A stretch of DNA of 64,000 nt from Christiangramia fulva (GTDB lineage Bacteria; Bacteroidota; Bacteroidia; Flavobacteriales; Flavobacteriaceae): NCBI RefSeq assembly GCF_003024155.1, contig NZ_CP028136.1:3906001-3970000 (forward strand), given 5' to 3'. Below the pieces are notes generated by a model, which ran no database searches, was not told the DNA's origin, and saw only the letters and a program-made list of their open reading frames with translations. The position numbers and the translations under genes were made by a program. Positions 17,560-25,358 of the stretch are shown piece by piece (position 1 is the stretch's first letter; each line of letters begins with the position of its first letter).

Positions 17560-17600
17560 GTTAATTGGTTAGTTAGTTAATTGGTTAACTGGTTAACTCG
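17560..17600 (-). repeat. Five octamers, GTTAACCA type, upstream of cassette B gene
   Basis: On the minus strand: GTTAACCA, GTTAACCA, ATTAACTA, ACTAACCA, ATTAACGA, then AACC and the ATG of the gene at 17553. All units are in 8-bp phase. It forms an imperfect inverted pair with the array at 17118-17149. Confidence 0.75.
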
Positions 17601-17671
17601 TCAAACATTTTTGTTTTTGGCATTAGGTTTAAGTTTTCAACTTTTAAGTATTGCTAAGTAAAAACAAACGA

Positions 17672-17789
17672 TTCACAAATTCCAAATCACTAATCACCAT
17701 TCCCCGATTAACCATTTCCCAATCACCAATCACCAATCACCAATCACCAATCTCCAATCCCCGATTAACCATTCCCCAATCACCAATCA
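17672..17789 (-). repeat. About 15 heptamers, GTGATTG type, at the 3' end of tviB
   Basis: On the minus strand GTGATTG repeats about every 7 bp with variants GGGAATG and GTTAATC and two 8-bp slips. The TGA stop codon of tviB (17787-17789) is part of the first unit. Unlike the other arrays the period is seven. It lies outside the GTTAACCA array, so two different arrays stand between tviB and the cassette B gene. Confidence 0.88.
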
Positions 17790-19118
17790 CAGCTTCCTAT
17801 CACACCTATCCCCTAAAACTCCCTTGACATCATAAACCACAGCACTTTCAGTCTTTAAAGCATCTAATTCGAGATCAAGGAATTCTTTATGAGCGACTGT
17901 GAGCACTATAGCGTCAAATTTTTGCTGAGGTAATTTACTGGTGGTATTAAGGCCGTATTCATGTTTCACTTCCTCCGGATTGGCAAGCGGATCGTAAATA
18001 GTCAGATTCACTCCATACTCCTTAAGATTCCTTACCACATCAACCACTTTGGTATTGCGGACGTCGGGGCAGTTTTCTTTAAAGGTGATACCCAAAATCA
18101 GAATATTGGCTCCTTTCACTTTAAGATCATTCTGAAGCATTAGTTTTACAACTTCCCCGGCCACATATTGCCCCATACTATCATTCATTCTTCGTCCAGC
18201 AAGGATGATCTCGGGATGATAACCGATCTCCTGTGCTTTTTGAGCCAGGTAATACGGATCTACACCTATACAATGGCCACCCACCAATCCGGGTTTAAAT
18301 GGTAAAAAATTCCACTTGGTACCTGCTGCTTCCAGGACATGCTGAGTGTCGATACCCATCATATTAAAGATCTTCGCCAGCTCATTGACGAAAGCGATAT
18401 TAATATCGCGCTGCGAGTTTTCAATGACCTTGGCGGCCTCAGCCACTTTGATAGTGGGCGCGAGATGGGTGCCGGCAGTGATCACAGATGCGTAAAGTTC
18501 ATTTACTTTCCGGCCGGTTTCCGGAGTAGAACCCGCGGTAACTTTTAGAATTTTCTCAACAGTATGCTCCTTGTCGCCGGGATTTATCCTCTCAGGTGAA
18601 TAGCCTACAAAGAAATCCTCGTTGAATTGGAGTCCGCTGAATTTTTCCAAAACCGGAACACATTCATCTTCGGTCACACCGGGATATACGGTAGATTCAT
18701 AAACCACGACATCTCCTTTTTTCAGAACTTTCCCAACCGTTTCACTACTTTTATAAAGCGGAGTAAGATCAGGACGGTTATTTTTATCTACCGGAGTAGG
18801 CACGGTAATGATATAATAATTGCAGTCTTCAATTTGGCTGAGATCTGTAGTACAAAACAAACCATTTTCAACGGACTTATCCTTTTTAAGAACTGACTGA
18901 AGTAAATCATCTTCCACTTCCAGCGTGGAATCTTTTCCTTTCATCAATTCATTCACCCGCGCCTGGTTGATATCGAAACCCACAACCGGATATTTAACAG
19001 CAAATAATCTGGCCAGCGGAAGACCTACGTATCCAAGACCAATGACGGCTAATTTAGGACTTGGGGAGCCAGTGTTCTGGGGACTGGGTGATTCTTTTTT
19101 ATTTGGTATAGTATTCAT
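17787..19118 (-). CDS. tviB: UDP-N-acetyl-hexosamine 6-dehydrogenase (TviB/WbpO type)
   Basis: A nucleotide-sugar dehydrogenase that oxidises C6 of UDP-GlcNAc or UDP-GalNAc. The Rossmann start is AVIGLGYVGLPLARL (25-39), with VYESTVYPGVTED (139-151) and catalytic Cys283 in GGHCIGVDPYYLAQKA. The HEPG-like GKxxE pattern of ManNAc dehydrogenases is not obvious, and the sequence reads closest to the Vi-antigen/WbpO group. With the epimerase at 20075 it would give UDP-GalNAc-uronate. The N-terminus is odd: residues about 9-22 (Ser/Pro rich) are encoded by array-like octamers, so a cassette edge seems to have extended the coding region. Confidence 0.88.
   Translation of the reverse strand: MNTIPNKKESPSPQNTGSPSPKLAVIGLGYVGLPLARLFAVKYPVVGFDINQARVNELMKGKDSTLEVEDDLLQSVLKKDKSVENGLFCTTDLSQIEDCNYYIITVPTPVDKNNRPDLTPLYKSSETVGKVLKKGDVVVYESTVYPGVTEDECVPVLEKFSGLQFNEDFFVGYSPERINPGDKEHTVEKILKVTAGSTPETGRKVNELYASVITAGTHLAPTIKVAEAAKVIENSQRDINIAFVNELAKIFNMMGIDTQHVLEAAGTKWNFLPFKPGLVGGHCIGVDPYYLAQKAQEIGYHPEIILAGRRMNDSMGQYVAGEVVKLMLQNDLKVKGANILILGITFKENCPDVRNTKVVDVVRNLKEYGVNLTIYDPLANPEEVKHEYGLNTTSKLPQQKFDAIVLTVAHKEFLDLELDALKTESAVVYDVKGVLGDRCDRKL
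19057..19088 (-). repeat. Four octamers, GGACTKGG type, inside the tviB 5' end
   Basis: On the plus strand: GGACTTGG, GGAGCCAG, TGTTCTGG, GGACTGGG. They lie within the coding sequence for the N-terminal extension of TviB and match the cassette C octamer (GACTTGGR) in inverted orientation. Confidence 0.65.
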
Positions 19119-19156
19119 TTATATATAGATCTTTTTTATATTGATTTATTTAACCT

Positions 19157-19188
19157 GGCGACAGGGAGACTGTGGGACGGGGGGAATT
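19157..19188 (-). repeat. Four octamers, GGAGACTG type
   Basis: Plus strand: GGCGACAG, GGAGACTG, TGGGACGG, GGGGAATT. Same core as the cassette C arrays, inverted relative to the array at 19911-20062. Confidence 0.65.
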
Positions 19189-19249
19189 TTTTATTAGTTT
19201 TAGTATTCATATTTTTATTGAGAGCTTTCTTTCAATTTTTATTTGACAT

Positions 19250-19281
19250 GGCGACTAGGGTGACTTGAGAACCGGGAGAAT
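19250..19281 (-). repeat. Four octamers, GGCGACTA type
   Basis: Plus strand: GGCGACTA, GGGTGACT, TGAGAACC, GGGAGAAT. It starts almost identically to the block at 19157 (GGCGACAG), so the two are probably copies. Confidence 0.65.
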
Positions 19282-19360
19282 ATTTATTAATTTGTTCAAT
19301 ATTTCTATAATTTTTTCTATTCATTTTTTCTGAATTTTAAACTAAATAATTTTAGTTAAG

Positions 19361-19455
19361 CACTCTCCTCTTCCCCAAGTCTCCTAGTCTCCCAGTCCCC
19401 TTTTTCTCCTTGTCTCCCCTTCTCCAAGTCTCCTCTTCTCATTTTCCCCCTGTCC
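19361..19455 (-). repeat. Eleven or twelve octamers, GACTTGGA type, just after the cassette C gene
   Basis: Minus strand units include GAAGAGGA, GACTTGGA, GACAAGGA, AGACTAGG and AGACTTGG with one 1-bp slip. Orientation matches the upstream array at 19911-20062. It begins a few bases after the stop of the four-helix-bundle gene at 19461. Confidence 0.8.
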
Positions 19456-19460
19456 AAATC

Positions 19461-19835
19461 TTAAAGCGTCCATTTATTCGGATTAATAATCATCTTTACT
19501 ATCATTCCTAAAATGCTGTTATATTTTGTATAAATGTCAGAATGTTCATTTTCAGCTATATATTTACAAGCCAGGGCATAATCAAGCCAAACCTGAGTTT
19601 CTGCGGCTTCACCTTCAGAATCTGAAAGTTTAGCGACAAAAGCCTTTTCGTACCTGCGTTTGCGCCATGCTTCGGCTAAATTACCGGAAACCGATCTCGA
19701 GGACCTTCGTATCTGATCAGTAAGTGAATATGTTTCATCTTTTGGAAAGGTTTTGGACAGATTATAAATTTCCATTCCAGCTTCAAAAGAAAGCTGATAT
19801 ACCCTTAGATCTTTATGCGTATTAATTTTTTCCAA
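19461..19835 (-). CDS. Four-helix-bundle protein (23S rRNA IVS/Avd-like)
   Basis: A 124-aa intact four-helix-bundle protein. Diagnostic stretches are THKDLRVYQLSFEAGMEIY near the start, SLTDQIRRSSRSVSGNLAEA (about 37-56) and LSDSEGEAAETQVWLDYALA. The start METKIN-like MEKINTHKDL is preceded by AT-rich DNA and then a 19-octamer array. It is the third such gene in 4.5 kb, and its sequence is divergent from the other two. Position between tviC and tviB gives no functional clue; the surrounding arrays suggest it arrived as a separate unit. Confidence 0.88.
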   Translation of the reverse strand: MEKINTHKDLRVYQLSFEAGMEIYNLSKTFPKDETYSLTDQIRRSSRSVSGNLAEAWRKRRYEKAFVAKLSDSEGEAAETQVWLDYALACKYIAENEHSDIYTKYNSILGMIVKMIINPNKWTL

Positions 19836-19910
19836 TTTCCTTAACTACTCACTTTTTAAGATCCCTTTGCTTATAATTTCTCTAAACCTTTTTTATTACT
19901 ATACTATTCT

Positions 19911-20062
19911 CCCTCTCTCCTTTTCTCCCAGTCTCCCAGTCTCGTTGTCAGAAATTCTCCTCTTCCCCAAGTCTCCTCTTCCCCAAGTCTCCTCTTCCCC
20001 AAGTCTCCAAGTCTCCTGTTATCCCAGTCTCCTCTTCCCCTAGTCCCCCAGTCTCCAAGTCT
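19911..20062 (-). repeat. 19 in-phase octamers, GACTTGGA type
   Basis: On the minus strand, 152 bp divide into 19 consecutive octamers with consensus GACTTGGR, alternating in part with GAAGAGGA (for example GACTTGGG, GAAGAGGA repeated three times). Phase is kept across the whole block. It begins 12 bp after the stop codon of the tviC-type epimerase (20075). Confidence 0.92.
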
Positions 20063-20074
20063 TCAATTTTTTCT

Positions 20075-21091
20075 TCACAAATTCTCCCAATACCACTTCA
20101 CAGCCTCCTTTAATCCTGCTTCTATGTTGTACTGCGGATCATATCCCAATAACTTTTTCGCTTTTTCTACCGAAGCTAAAGAATGCGGAATATCTCCAGG
20201 ACGATTTGGCCCATGTTTGACCTCCACATTTTTAATTTCCGCATCATATTCTGAAAGGTATTTTTTCAAGAGCTGTGTTAATTCCTTCAAATTGGTACGG
20301 TCACCCACCGCTGTATTATAAACTTCATTGACAGCTTCCTCATTTTTCGTAGTCAAGGCAAGCAGATTCATCTGAATAACATTGTCTATATAAGTGAAAT
20401 CACGCGAATAAGTTCCGTCGCCATTGATCACCGGACTCTCATGCTTCATGAACTGCATCACGAATTTTGGAATTACCGCGGCATAAGCACCATTAGGATC
20501 CTGTTTCCTTCCGAAGACATTAAAATAGCGCAAACCTATACTGTCCAAACCATAGGTTGAGCTGAAAATATCAGCATATAATTCATTGACGTACTTTGTA
20601 ATCGCATAGGGCGATAAAGGCTTTCCTATGATGTCTTCAACCTTAGGAAGATTTTCTGAATCACCATAGGTAGACGAGCTGGCGGCGTAAACAAATCGCT
20701 TAACACCGGCATCACGACTGGCTACCAACATATTCAGAAATCCGGTCACGTTAACCTCATTGCTGGTTATCGGATCTTTCAGGGAGCGCGGCACGGAACC
20801 TAAAGCGGCTTCGTGGAGTACAAAATCTACTCCTCCACAGGCTTTTTTACAGGTTTCCAGATCACGTATATCACCTTCCATTAATTCAAAGGAAGAATTA
20901 CCGGTTAAAGCCTCGATATTTTTACGGTGTCCCGTAGCAAAATTATCAAGACATCGCACCTCAGATCCCAGTTCTAACAATGTTTCGCAGAGATTAGAAC
21001 CAATGAATCCGGCTCCGCCGGTTACTAAAATTTTAGAGGAAGAAATTATTTTTTTCTGTTCTTCAGAAATCAAGAGATTGAATTTTAACAA
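20075..21091 (-). CDS. tviC: UDP-N-acetylglucosamine 4-epimerase (TviC/WbpP type SDR)
   Basis: Extended short-chain dehydrogenase that interconverts UDP-GlcNAc and UDP-GalNAc (and their uronates in the Vi pathway). NAD-binding GGAGFIGS is at 25-32, the Ser-rich active-site strand is [10 protein letters not shown] (136-145), and the catalytic pair is Tyr162/Lys166 in [14 protein letters not shown]. The stretch [16 protein letters not shown] is characteristic of the WbpP/TviC subgroup. It precedes the TviB-type dehydrogenase in the operon, separated by cassette C. The symbol follows this subgroup; substrate specificity is inferred. Confidence 0.88.
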   Translation of the reverse strand: MLKFNLLISEEQKKIISSSKILVTGGAGFIGSNLCETLLELGSEVRCLDNFATGHRKNIEALTGNSSFELMEGDIRDLETCKKACGGVDFVLHEAALGSVPRSLKDPITSNEVNVTGFLNMLVASRDAGVKRFVYAASSSTYGDSENLPKVEDIIGKPLSPYAITKYVNELYADIFSSTYGLDSIGLRYFNVFGRKQDPNGAYAAVIPKFVMQFMKHESPVINGDGTYSRDFTYIDNVIQMNLLALTTKNEEAVNEVYNTAVGDRTNLKELTQLLKKYLSEYDAEIKNVEVKHGPNRPGDIPHSLASVEKAKKLLGYDPQYNIEAGLKEAVKWYWENL

Positions 21092-21179
21092 TTGCAGTTC
21101 GCAAATATAAAATATCTCATTTAAGAATTGTTAAAGACGCTCTTAAAGAATTGCCAAAAATGAGTCAATTTTTACCTGA

Positions 21180-22049
21180 TTATCTGAGCTCAAGAAGATA
21201 TTTACCGTAGTCACTTGCTTTGAGATTTTCGGCAAGTACTTTCAACTGTTCCCTGGTAATAAAATTTTTCCGAAAGGCGATTTCCTCGAGACAGGCAATT
21301 TTTAAGCCCTGCCGCTTTTCTATAGTCTGAATGAAATTAGCTGCTTCCAATAAGGAATCATGCGTTCCCGTGTCCAGCCAGGCGAAACCCCTTCCCATTA
21401 ATTCCACATTTAACTGATCTTTTTGAAGATAATGTTCATTTACCGTGGAAATTTCCAGCTCTCCCCTATCACTCGGCTTAATTTGTTTGGCTATTTCAAT
21501 TACAGAATTCGGGTAGAAATAAAGTCCGGTAACCGCGTAATTACTTTTCGGTTTGGAAGGTTTTTCCTCAATACTCAAAGCCTTCCCCTGAGAATCAAAA
21601 TTTACCACCCCGTAGCGTTGTGGTTCATTTACATAATACCCAAAAACAGTAGCTTTCTGGCCAAGCTCGCAATTTTTAGCAGCAGCCCCCAATAAAGCGC
21701 TCATTCCCTGACCATAGAAAATGTTATCCCCAAGCACAAGGCAAACACTCCCGTCGCCAATGAATTCTTCCCCAATAATAAAAGCTTCAGCAAGTCCGTT
21801 AGGTTCAGGTTGTTCGGCATACTGGATATTCAATCCCAAATGGGAACCATCGGAAAGCAATTTTTTGAAATTCGGGAGATCCTCGGGAGTGGAGATCACT
21901 AAGATCTCCCTGATCCCGGCCAGCATCAAAACAGAAATGGGATAATAGATCATCGGTTTGTCATAAACCGATAACAATTGTTTGGAAACGCCTTTGGTTA
22001 TGGGATATAACCTGCTTCCTGTTCCGCCTGCCAGTACAATTCCTTTCAT
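21180..22049 (-). CDS. rfbA: Glucose-1-phosphate thymidylyltransferase
   Basis: Makes dTDP-glucose from glucose-1-phosphate and dTTP, the first step to dTDP-deoxysugars. The nucleotide-binding start [19 protein letters not shown] (8-26) and [11 protein letters not shown] follow the family exactly, and the length of 289 aa is normal. Other landmarks are LGDNIFYG and [12 protein letters not shown]. Its start overlaps the rfbB stop by 4 bp. Genes rfbC and rfbD are not in the window, so the dTDP-4-keto-6-deoxyglucose made with RfbB is either finished elsewhere or used by other enzymes, for example an aminotransferase route. Confidence 0.96.
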   Translation of the reverse strand: MKGIVLAGGTGSRLYPITKGVSKQLLSVYDKPMIYYPISVLMLAGIREILVISTPEDLPNFKKLLSDGSHLGLNIQYAEQPEPNGLAEAFIIGEEFIGDGSVCLVLGDNIFYGQGMSALLGAAAKNCELGQKATVFGYYVNEPQRYGVVNFDSQGKALSIEEKPSKPKSNYAVTGLYFYPNSVIEIAKQIKPSDRGELEISTVNEHYLQKDQLNVELMGRGFAWLDTGTHDSLLEAANFIQTIEKRQGLKIACLEEIAFRKNFITREQLKVLAENLKASDYGKYLLELR

Positions 22050-23101
22050 TCTGAATATTGTTTTTCATAATATTCCCGATAGGTGCCGGAAATCACATGC
22101 TTCAGCCATTTTTCATTGTTCAAATACCAGTCAATGGTTTGTTCAATCCCCTGTTCAAAATTATGAGCCGGCAGCCAGTTCAATTCTTTTTGAAGTTTTG
22201 AAGAATCAATGGCGTACCTTCTGTCATGACCCGGACGATCTTTAATGAATTTCATCAGTTTTTCTGAAGTTCCTTTTTCGCGGCCTAATTTCTCATCCAG
22301 TTTTTCACAAAGGAGCTTCACCACTTCGAGGTTTTTCTTTTCGTTATTACCGCCTATGTTATAGGTTTCCTTATTCTTTCCTTTATGAAAAATAAGATCG
22401 ATTGCCTCCACATGATCCTGCACAAAAAGCCAGTCGCGGGTATAAGCCCCATCACCATAAATTGGAAGATCCTTATTTTCAATAATATTATTGATCATCA
22501 GCGGAATTAATTTTTCCGGAAACTGATACGGTCCGTAATTATTGGAGCAATTAGAAATGACATAAGGAAGTCCGTAAGTTTCACCGTAAGCCCTAACGAA
22601 ATGATCTGAACCTGCCTTGGAAGCTGAATAGGGAGAATTCGGATCGTAGGCCGTAGTTTCGGTGAAATATCCCGTTTCGCCCAAAGTTCCATATACCTCA
22701 TCGGTACTGATGTGATAAAATAATTTTCCTTCGAAATCATCCTTCCATAGGTCACGAAAGGAATTCAGCAAATTAAGGGTTCCGATAATATTCGTTCTTA
22801 CAAAAGCCAGCGGATCTTTTATCGAACGGTCAACATGCGACTCTGCCGCGCAATGTATCACGTTCTGAAACTGATATTTTTGAAAAAGGTCTTCTATAAC
22901 TTCTGCATCGGTAATATCAGCTTTAATAAAATGATAATTCTCCTTATCTTCAATATCCCTTAAATTCTCGAGATTACCCGCATAGGTAAGCGCGTCAAGA
23001 TTAAAGATTTGATAATCGGGATATTTATTTACAAAATGACGAACGAGGTGGGAACCAATAAATCCGGCTCCACCGGTGATTAAAATAGTAGTATCTAACA
23101 T
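22046..23101 (-). CDS. rfbB: dTDP-glucose 4,6-dehydratase
   Basis: Converts dTDP-glucose to dTDP-4-keto-6-deoxyglucose. The extended SDR signatures are [15 protein letters not shown] (10-24), the catalytic STDEVYG (132-138) with Asp134/Glu135, and Tyr158/Lys162 in [13 protein letters not shown]. Length of 351 aa is typical. It overlaps rfbA by 4 bp and begins 15 bp after the LacI-type regulator gene, so all three are probably co-transcribed at the head of the polysaccharide operon. Confidence 0.96.
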   Translation of the reverse strand: MLDTTILITGGAGFIGSHLVRHFVNKYPDYQIFNLDALTYAGNLENLRDIEDKENYHFIKADITDAEVIEDLFQKYQFQNVIHCAAESHVDRSIKDPLAFVRTNIIGTLNLLNSFRDLWKDDFEGKLFYHISTDEVYGTLGETGYFTETTAYDPNSPYSASKAGSDHFVRAYGETYGLPYVISNCSNNYGPYQFPEKLIPLMINNIIENKDLPIYGDGAYTRDWLFVQDHVEAIDLIFHKGKNKETYNIGGNNEKKNLEVVKLLCEKLDEKLGREKGTSEKLMKFIKDRPGHDRRYAIDSSKLQKELNWLPAHNFEQGIEQTIDWYLNNEKWLKHVISGTYREYYEKQYSE

Positions 23102-23116
23102 TACTGATTTTTATTT

Positions 23117-24124
23117 TTAAAAAGAAGTAGATTCCAAATGTACCAAATTGGTAGCAATTACCTTTTCGCTATACCGACCTGCGGTGGCCTTCCCTTCCAG
23201 CCTGTCGCTCAATAGCTGCATCGCTTTTTCTCCAACTTCCTGCGGGTGCTGCTCCACATAACTTATAGACGGGGTTAAAAATTCTGCCACTTCCTTACTT
23301 ATATAACCAATGATCTTAAGTTGTTCGGGAATTTTAATATTCTCTTCATAAGCGATTCTTGCCGACATAATAGCGCTTTCAAAATCGGTGCACAATAAGG
23401 CCTCTATCTTTTTTGTGGATATTAAATCTTTGATCTTCTGTTTTAATACATCGGCTTTTGAACTTACCGCCAGCTTTAGTTCTTCTCCATCCGGCATCGC
23501 CCTTTCGTGACCTTTAATTCGGGATTTTCCAACTCCCAGATGATGTATGGCCGAAACCACTCCTATATCATGTATCCCTTTCGCGCGGAAAAATTTGGTA
23601 GCGTCATAAAAGCTGTTTTCGTCATCTACGCCAACTTTATCGGCAGGAAGTGGCACATTAATGCGATCATAAAGCACCACGGGGATCTCATATTCTACCA
23701 GGTTAAATAAATGATCGTACTCTTTTTTTCTTTGAGTTTCTTCAGAAACAGCTATTAAAACCCCGTCAACAAACCCGGAAGTCAAAAGCTCACAAATTTG
23801 CTTTTCCCTATCCAGCGATTCATTTGAAATATAAGTGATCACCTGCAGATCATGTTTTTGAGCCTCGGCTTCCATTCCCGAAAGCACTCGTGCAAAAAAG
23901 CTGTTTGAAATATTAGGAATAACAACTCCTATAGTCCCTGTTTTACTTTTTTTAAGATTTACGGCTACCGGATTTGGTTTATAATTATGGAGAGCAGCCA
24001 GCTCTTTTACTCTTTCAGCAGTTTTAGGACTAATCTCGGGACTGTCGTTCAGGGCTTTTGAAACGGTTGAAACCGAGACATTCAGCAATTTTGAGAGCTC
24101 CTTTAAAGTGATTTTGGTTTTCAT
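23117..24124 (-). CDS. LacI family transcriptional regulator
   Basis: A 335-aa repressor-type protein. The N-terminal LacI helix-turn-helix is ITLKELSKLLNVSVSTVSKA (5-24), followed by the hinge region YKPNPVAVNLKKSKTGTIGV. A periplasmic-binding-protein-like sensor domain fills the rest (VVIPNISNSFFARVLSGME; ALLCTDFESAI). It is the first gene of the leftward operon and lies divergent from the DUF393 gene across a 122-bp spacer. The ligand is probably a sugar or sugar phosphate, and the operon itself is the obvious candidate target, but no operator was recognised. Confidence 0.92.
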   Translation of the reverse strand: MKTKITLKELSKLLNVSVSTVSKALNDSPEISPKTAERVKELAALHNYKPNPVAVNLKKSKTGTIGVVIPNISNSFFARVLSGMEAEAQKHDLQVITYISNESLDREKQICELLTSGFVDGVLIAVSEETQRKKEYDHLFNLVEYEIPVVLYDRINVPLPADKVGVDDENSFYDATKFFRAKGIHDIGVVSAIHHLGVGKSRIKGHERAMPDGEELKLAVSSKADVLKQKIKDLISTKKIEALLCTDFESAIMSARIAYEENIKIPEQLKIIGYISKEVAEFLTPSISYVEQHPQEVGEKAMQLLSDRLEGKATAGRYSEKVIATNLVHLESTSF

Positions 24125-24246
24125 AGACGCCGCGAAATTAATTCATAAAGATTAAAAATTTTCTGTTCAGCGGCAATTAAAATACGAATTTCAGGTTTGC
24201 ATCACGTAAATTATTTTCTGTACTTTATATTCAAATTAGATAAATT

Positions 24247-24711
24247 TTGTTCGGAAAGATCCATAAAACCAGTTCTTTACCTACTCAGCCGGTGTTGGTG
24301 TGGGATGGGAAATGCGGTTTCTGCAAATTCTGGAAAACCCGCTGGCAGGCACATTCGCCTACTACCATCAGATTTTGCACCTTTCAGGATTGCGCCGAAG
24401 AATTCCCCGACATTCCGCTGAAAGAATTTAAAAAAGCCAGCCGCCTTATCGAACCTGATGGAAAAGTTTACAGCGGCCCCGATTCCGCCTATCGAATTTT
24501 ATGGCACCAGGGGGATCAAAAATGGCATAATTGGTATTTTTCTTATAGTTGGTTCAGAAAGATCAGTAATCTTGGCTATAATCATATCGCTAAAAACCGC
24601 CACTTTTACTTCAGGCTTACGAAATTTTTGGTAGGCAAAGATCCTTTAAACTTCAAATTCTACTGGCTTTTCTATCTTGGCATACTCGTTTTAATTATCA
24701 TTTTATTATGA
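24247..24711 (+). CDS. DCC family thiol-disulfide oxidoreductase-like protein (DUF393)
   Basis: A 154-aa protein with the family motif VWDGKCGFCKFWK, giving the Asp20 and Cys23-x-x-Cys26 of the DxxCxxC signature. The C-terminus is a single hydrophobic segment (YWLFYLGILVLIIILL), so it is tail-anchored. The start is uncertain: the frame opens after a TAA at 24241 and the first usable codon is TTG at 24247, 19 codons before the conserved Asp; no ATG precedes it. The ATGA overlap with the next small gene indicates coupled translation. Biochemical role of DUF393 is not established. Confidence 0.8.
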   Translation: MFGKIHKTSSLPTQPVLVWDGKCGFCKFWKTRWQAHSPTTIRFCTFQDCAEEFPDIPLKEFKKASRLIEPDGKVYSGPDSAYRILWHQGDQKWHNWYFSYSWFRKISNLGYNHIAKNRHFYFRLTKFLVGKDPLNFKFYWLFYLGILVLIIILL

Positions 24712-24854
24712 GATTTCCCAAATCTTACTGGTTCTATATCATTGCCGCGCTTATTACCATTATTGGCCTGGTAACGGGATGGTATTTCTTTCTCCTCATC
24801 ATTTTTCCTTTAGGATTATTCAGCCGAAATAAAGGAAATGATAATGAAACTTAA
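24708..24854 (+). CDS. Small membrane protein (48 aa)
   Basis: A short open frame starting at the ATGA overlap with the DUF393 gene. The product begins MRFPKSYWFYIIAALITI, is almost wholly hydrophobic through two likely membrane segments (about 7-22 and 23-37), and ends in a charged tail (SRNKGNDNET). The overlap, the good hydrophobic pattern and the charged ends argue for a real gene. It may be a partner of the DUF393 protein in the membrane. No family is recognised. Confidence 0.65.
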   Translation: MRFPKSYWFYIIAALITIIGLVTGWYFFLLIIFPLGLFSRNKGNDNET

Positions 24855-24959
24855 AGAAGAAGCTCAACCAGAGTTAAACTTATCCTAAACCCGCGTGAGA
24901 GTTTGTGATTGCCGCGATACAGACGTATTTTAAATTCGAATGTTCAAAATTACCAACTA

Positions 24960-25280
24960 ATGAAACGAAAAGGTACATTATCGCAGACCATAAACATGCT
25001 GAGACTGGAAGAAGGATATGAAGAAGATTTCAATTTACTGGATGAAAAACTGAAATCGAAATCTGAAAAAGAAAAGTTCTTATCTGATGATTTTGTGGTT
25101 GATGAAGTTTACCGCTTCGAAGGTGCTTCAAACCCCGGCGACGAGGCTATTTTATATGCCATTAGCACTTCATCGGGCAGAAAAGGAATTCTTGTGGATG
25201 GTTATGATTACACTTCCGGACAGGTTTCCGAAGAAATTCTCAAGAAACTTGACCTTCGAAAAAATAGGCCGATAAGTTAA
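24960..25280 (+). CDS. Small conserved flavobacterial protein (often labelled PRPP synthetase)
   Basis: With the ATG at 24960 the product is 106 aa and starts MKRKGTLSQTINMLRLEEGY. It matches in pattern a short family common in flavobacteria: a TLSQ-IN start, EEDFNLL, DDFVVDEVYRFEG in the middle, then AILYAISTSSGRKGILVDGY. Database records often call it phosphoribosylpyrophosphate synthetase, but at this size it lacks the PRPP synthetase fold, so that name should not be trusted. A longer TTG start at 24909 adds 17 residues that look non-conserved. It sits upstream of dps and may share stress regulation. Confidence 0.72.
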   Translation: MKRKGTLSQTINMLRLEEGYEEDFNLLDEKLKSKSEKEKFLSDDFVVDEVYRFEGASNPGDEAILYAISTSSGRKGILVDGYDYTSGQVSEEILKKLDLRKNRPIS

Positions 25281-25358
25281 TCTTATTATTCCTTCTTTTA
25301 AAGAAGTAACAATCGCCCTAACTTTAAATGACAAATTCAAAAAAAAATAAAAAAAACT

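Larger units (their letters stand above)
19119..19460. other. Gap holding three cassette-C arrays and AT-rich spacers
   Basis: The 342 bp between tviB and the third four-helix-bundle gene have no coding sequence. They hold two blocks of four inverted octamers (19157-19188, 19250-19281) and one sense-oriented block (19361-19455), separated by AT-rich DNA. Confidence 0.75.

Noticed and set aside
15202..19835. Four-helix-bundle genes as Avd of a diversity-generating retroelement
   Set aside because: No reverse transcriptase, template repeat or variable repeat is seen in the window.
15531..20062. Short repeat arrays as CRISPR
   Set aside because: Units are 7-8 bp with no unique spacers, and no cas genes are near.
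24909..24959. TTG-started extension of the small PRPP-labelled protein
   Set aside because: The extra residues do not match the family start, which fits ATG 24960.
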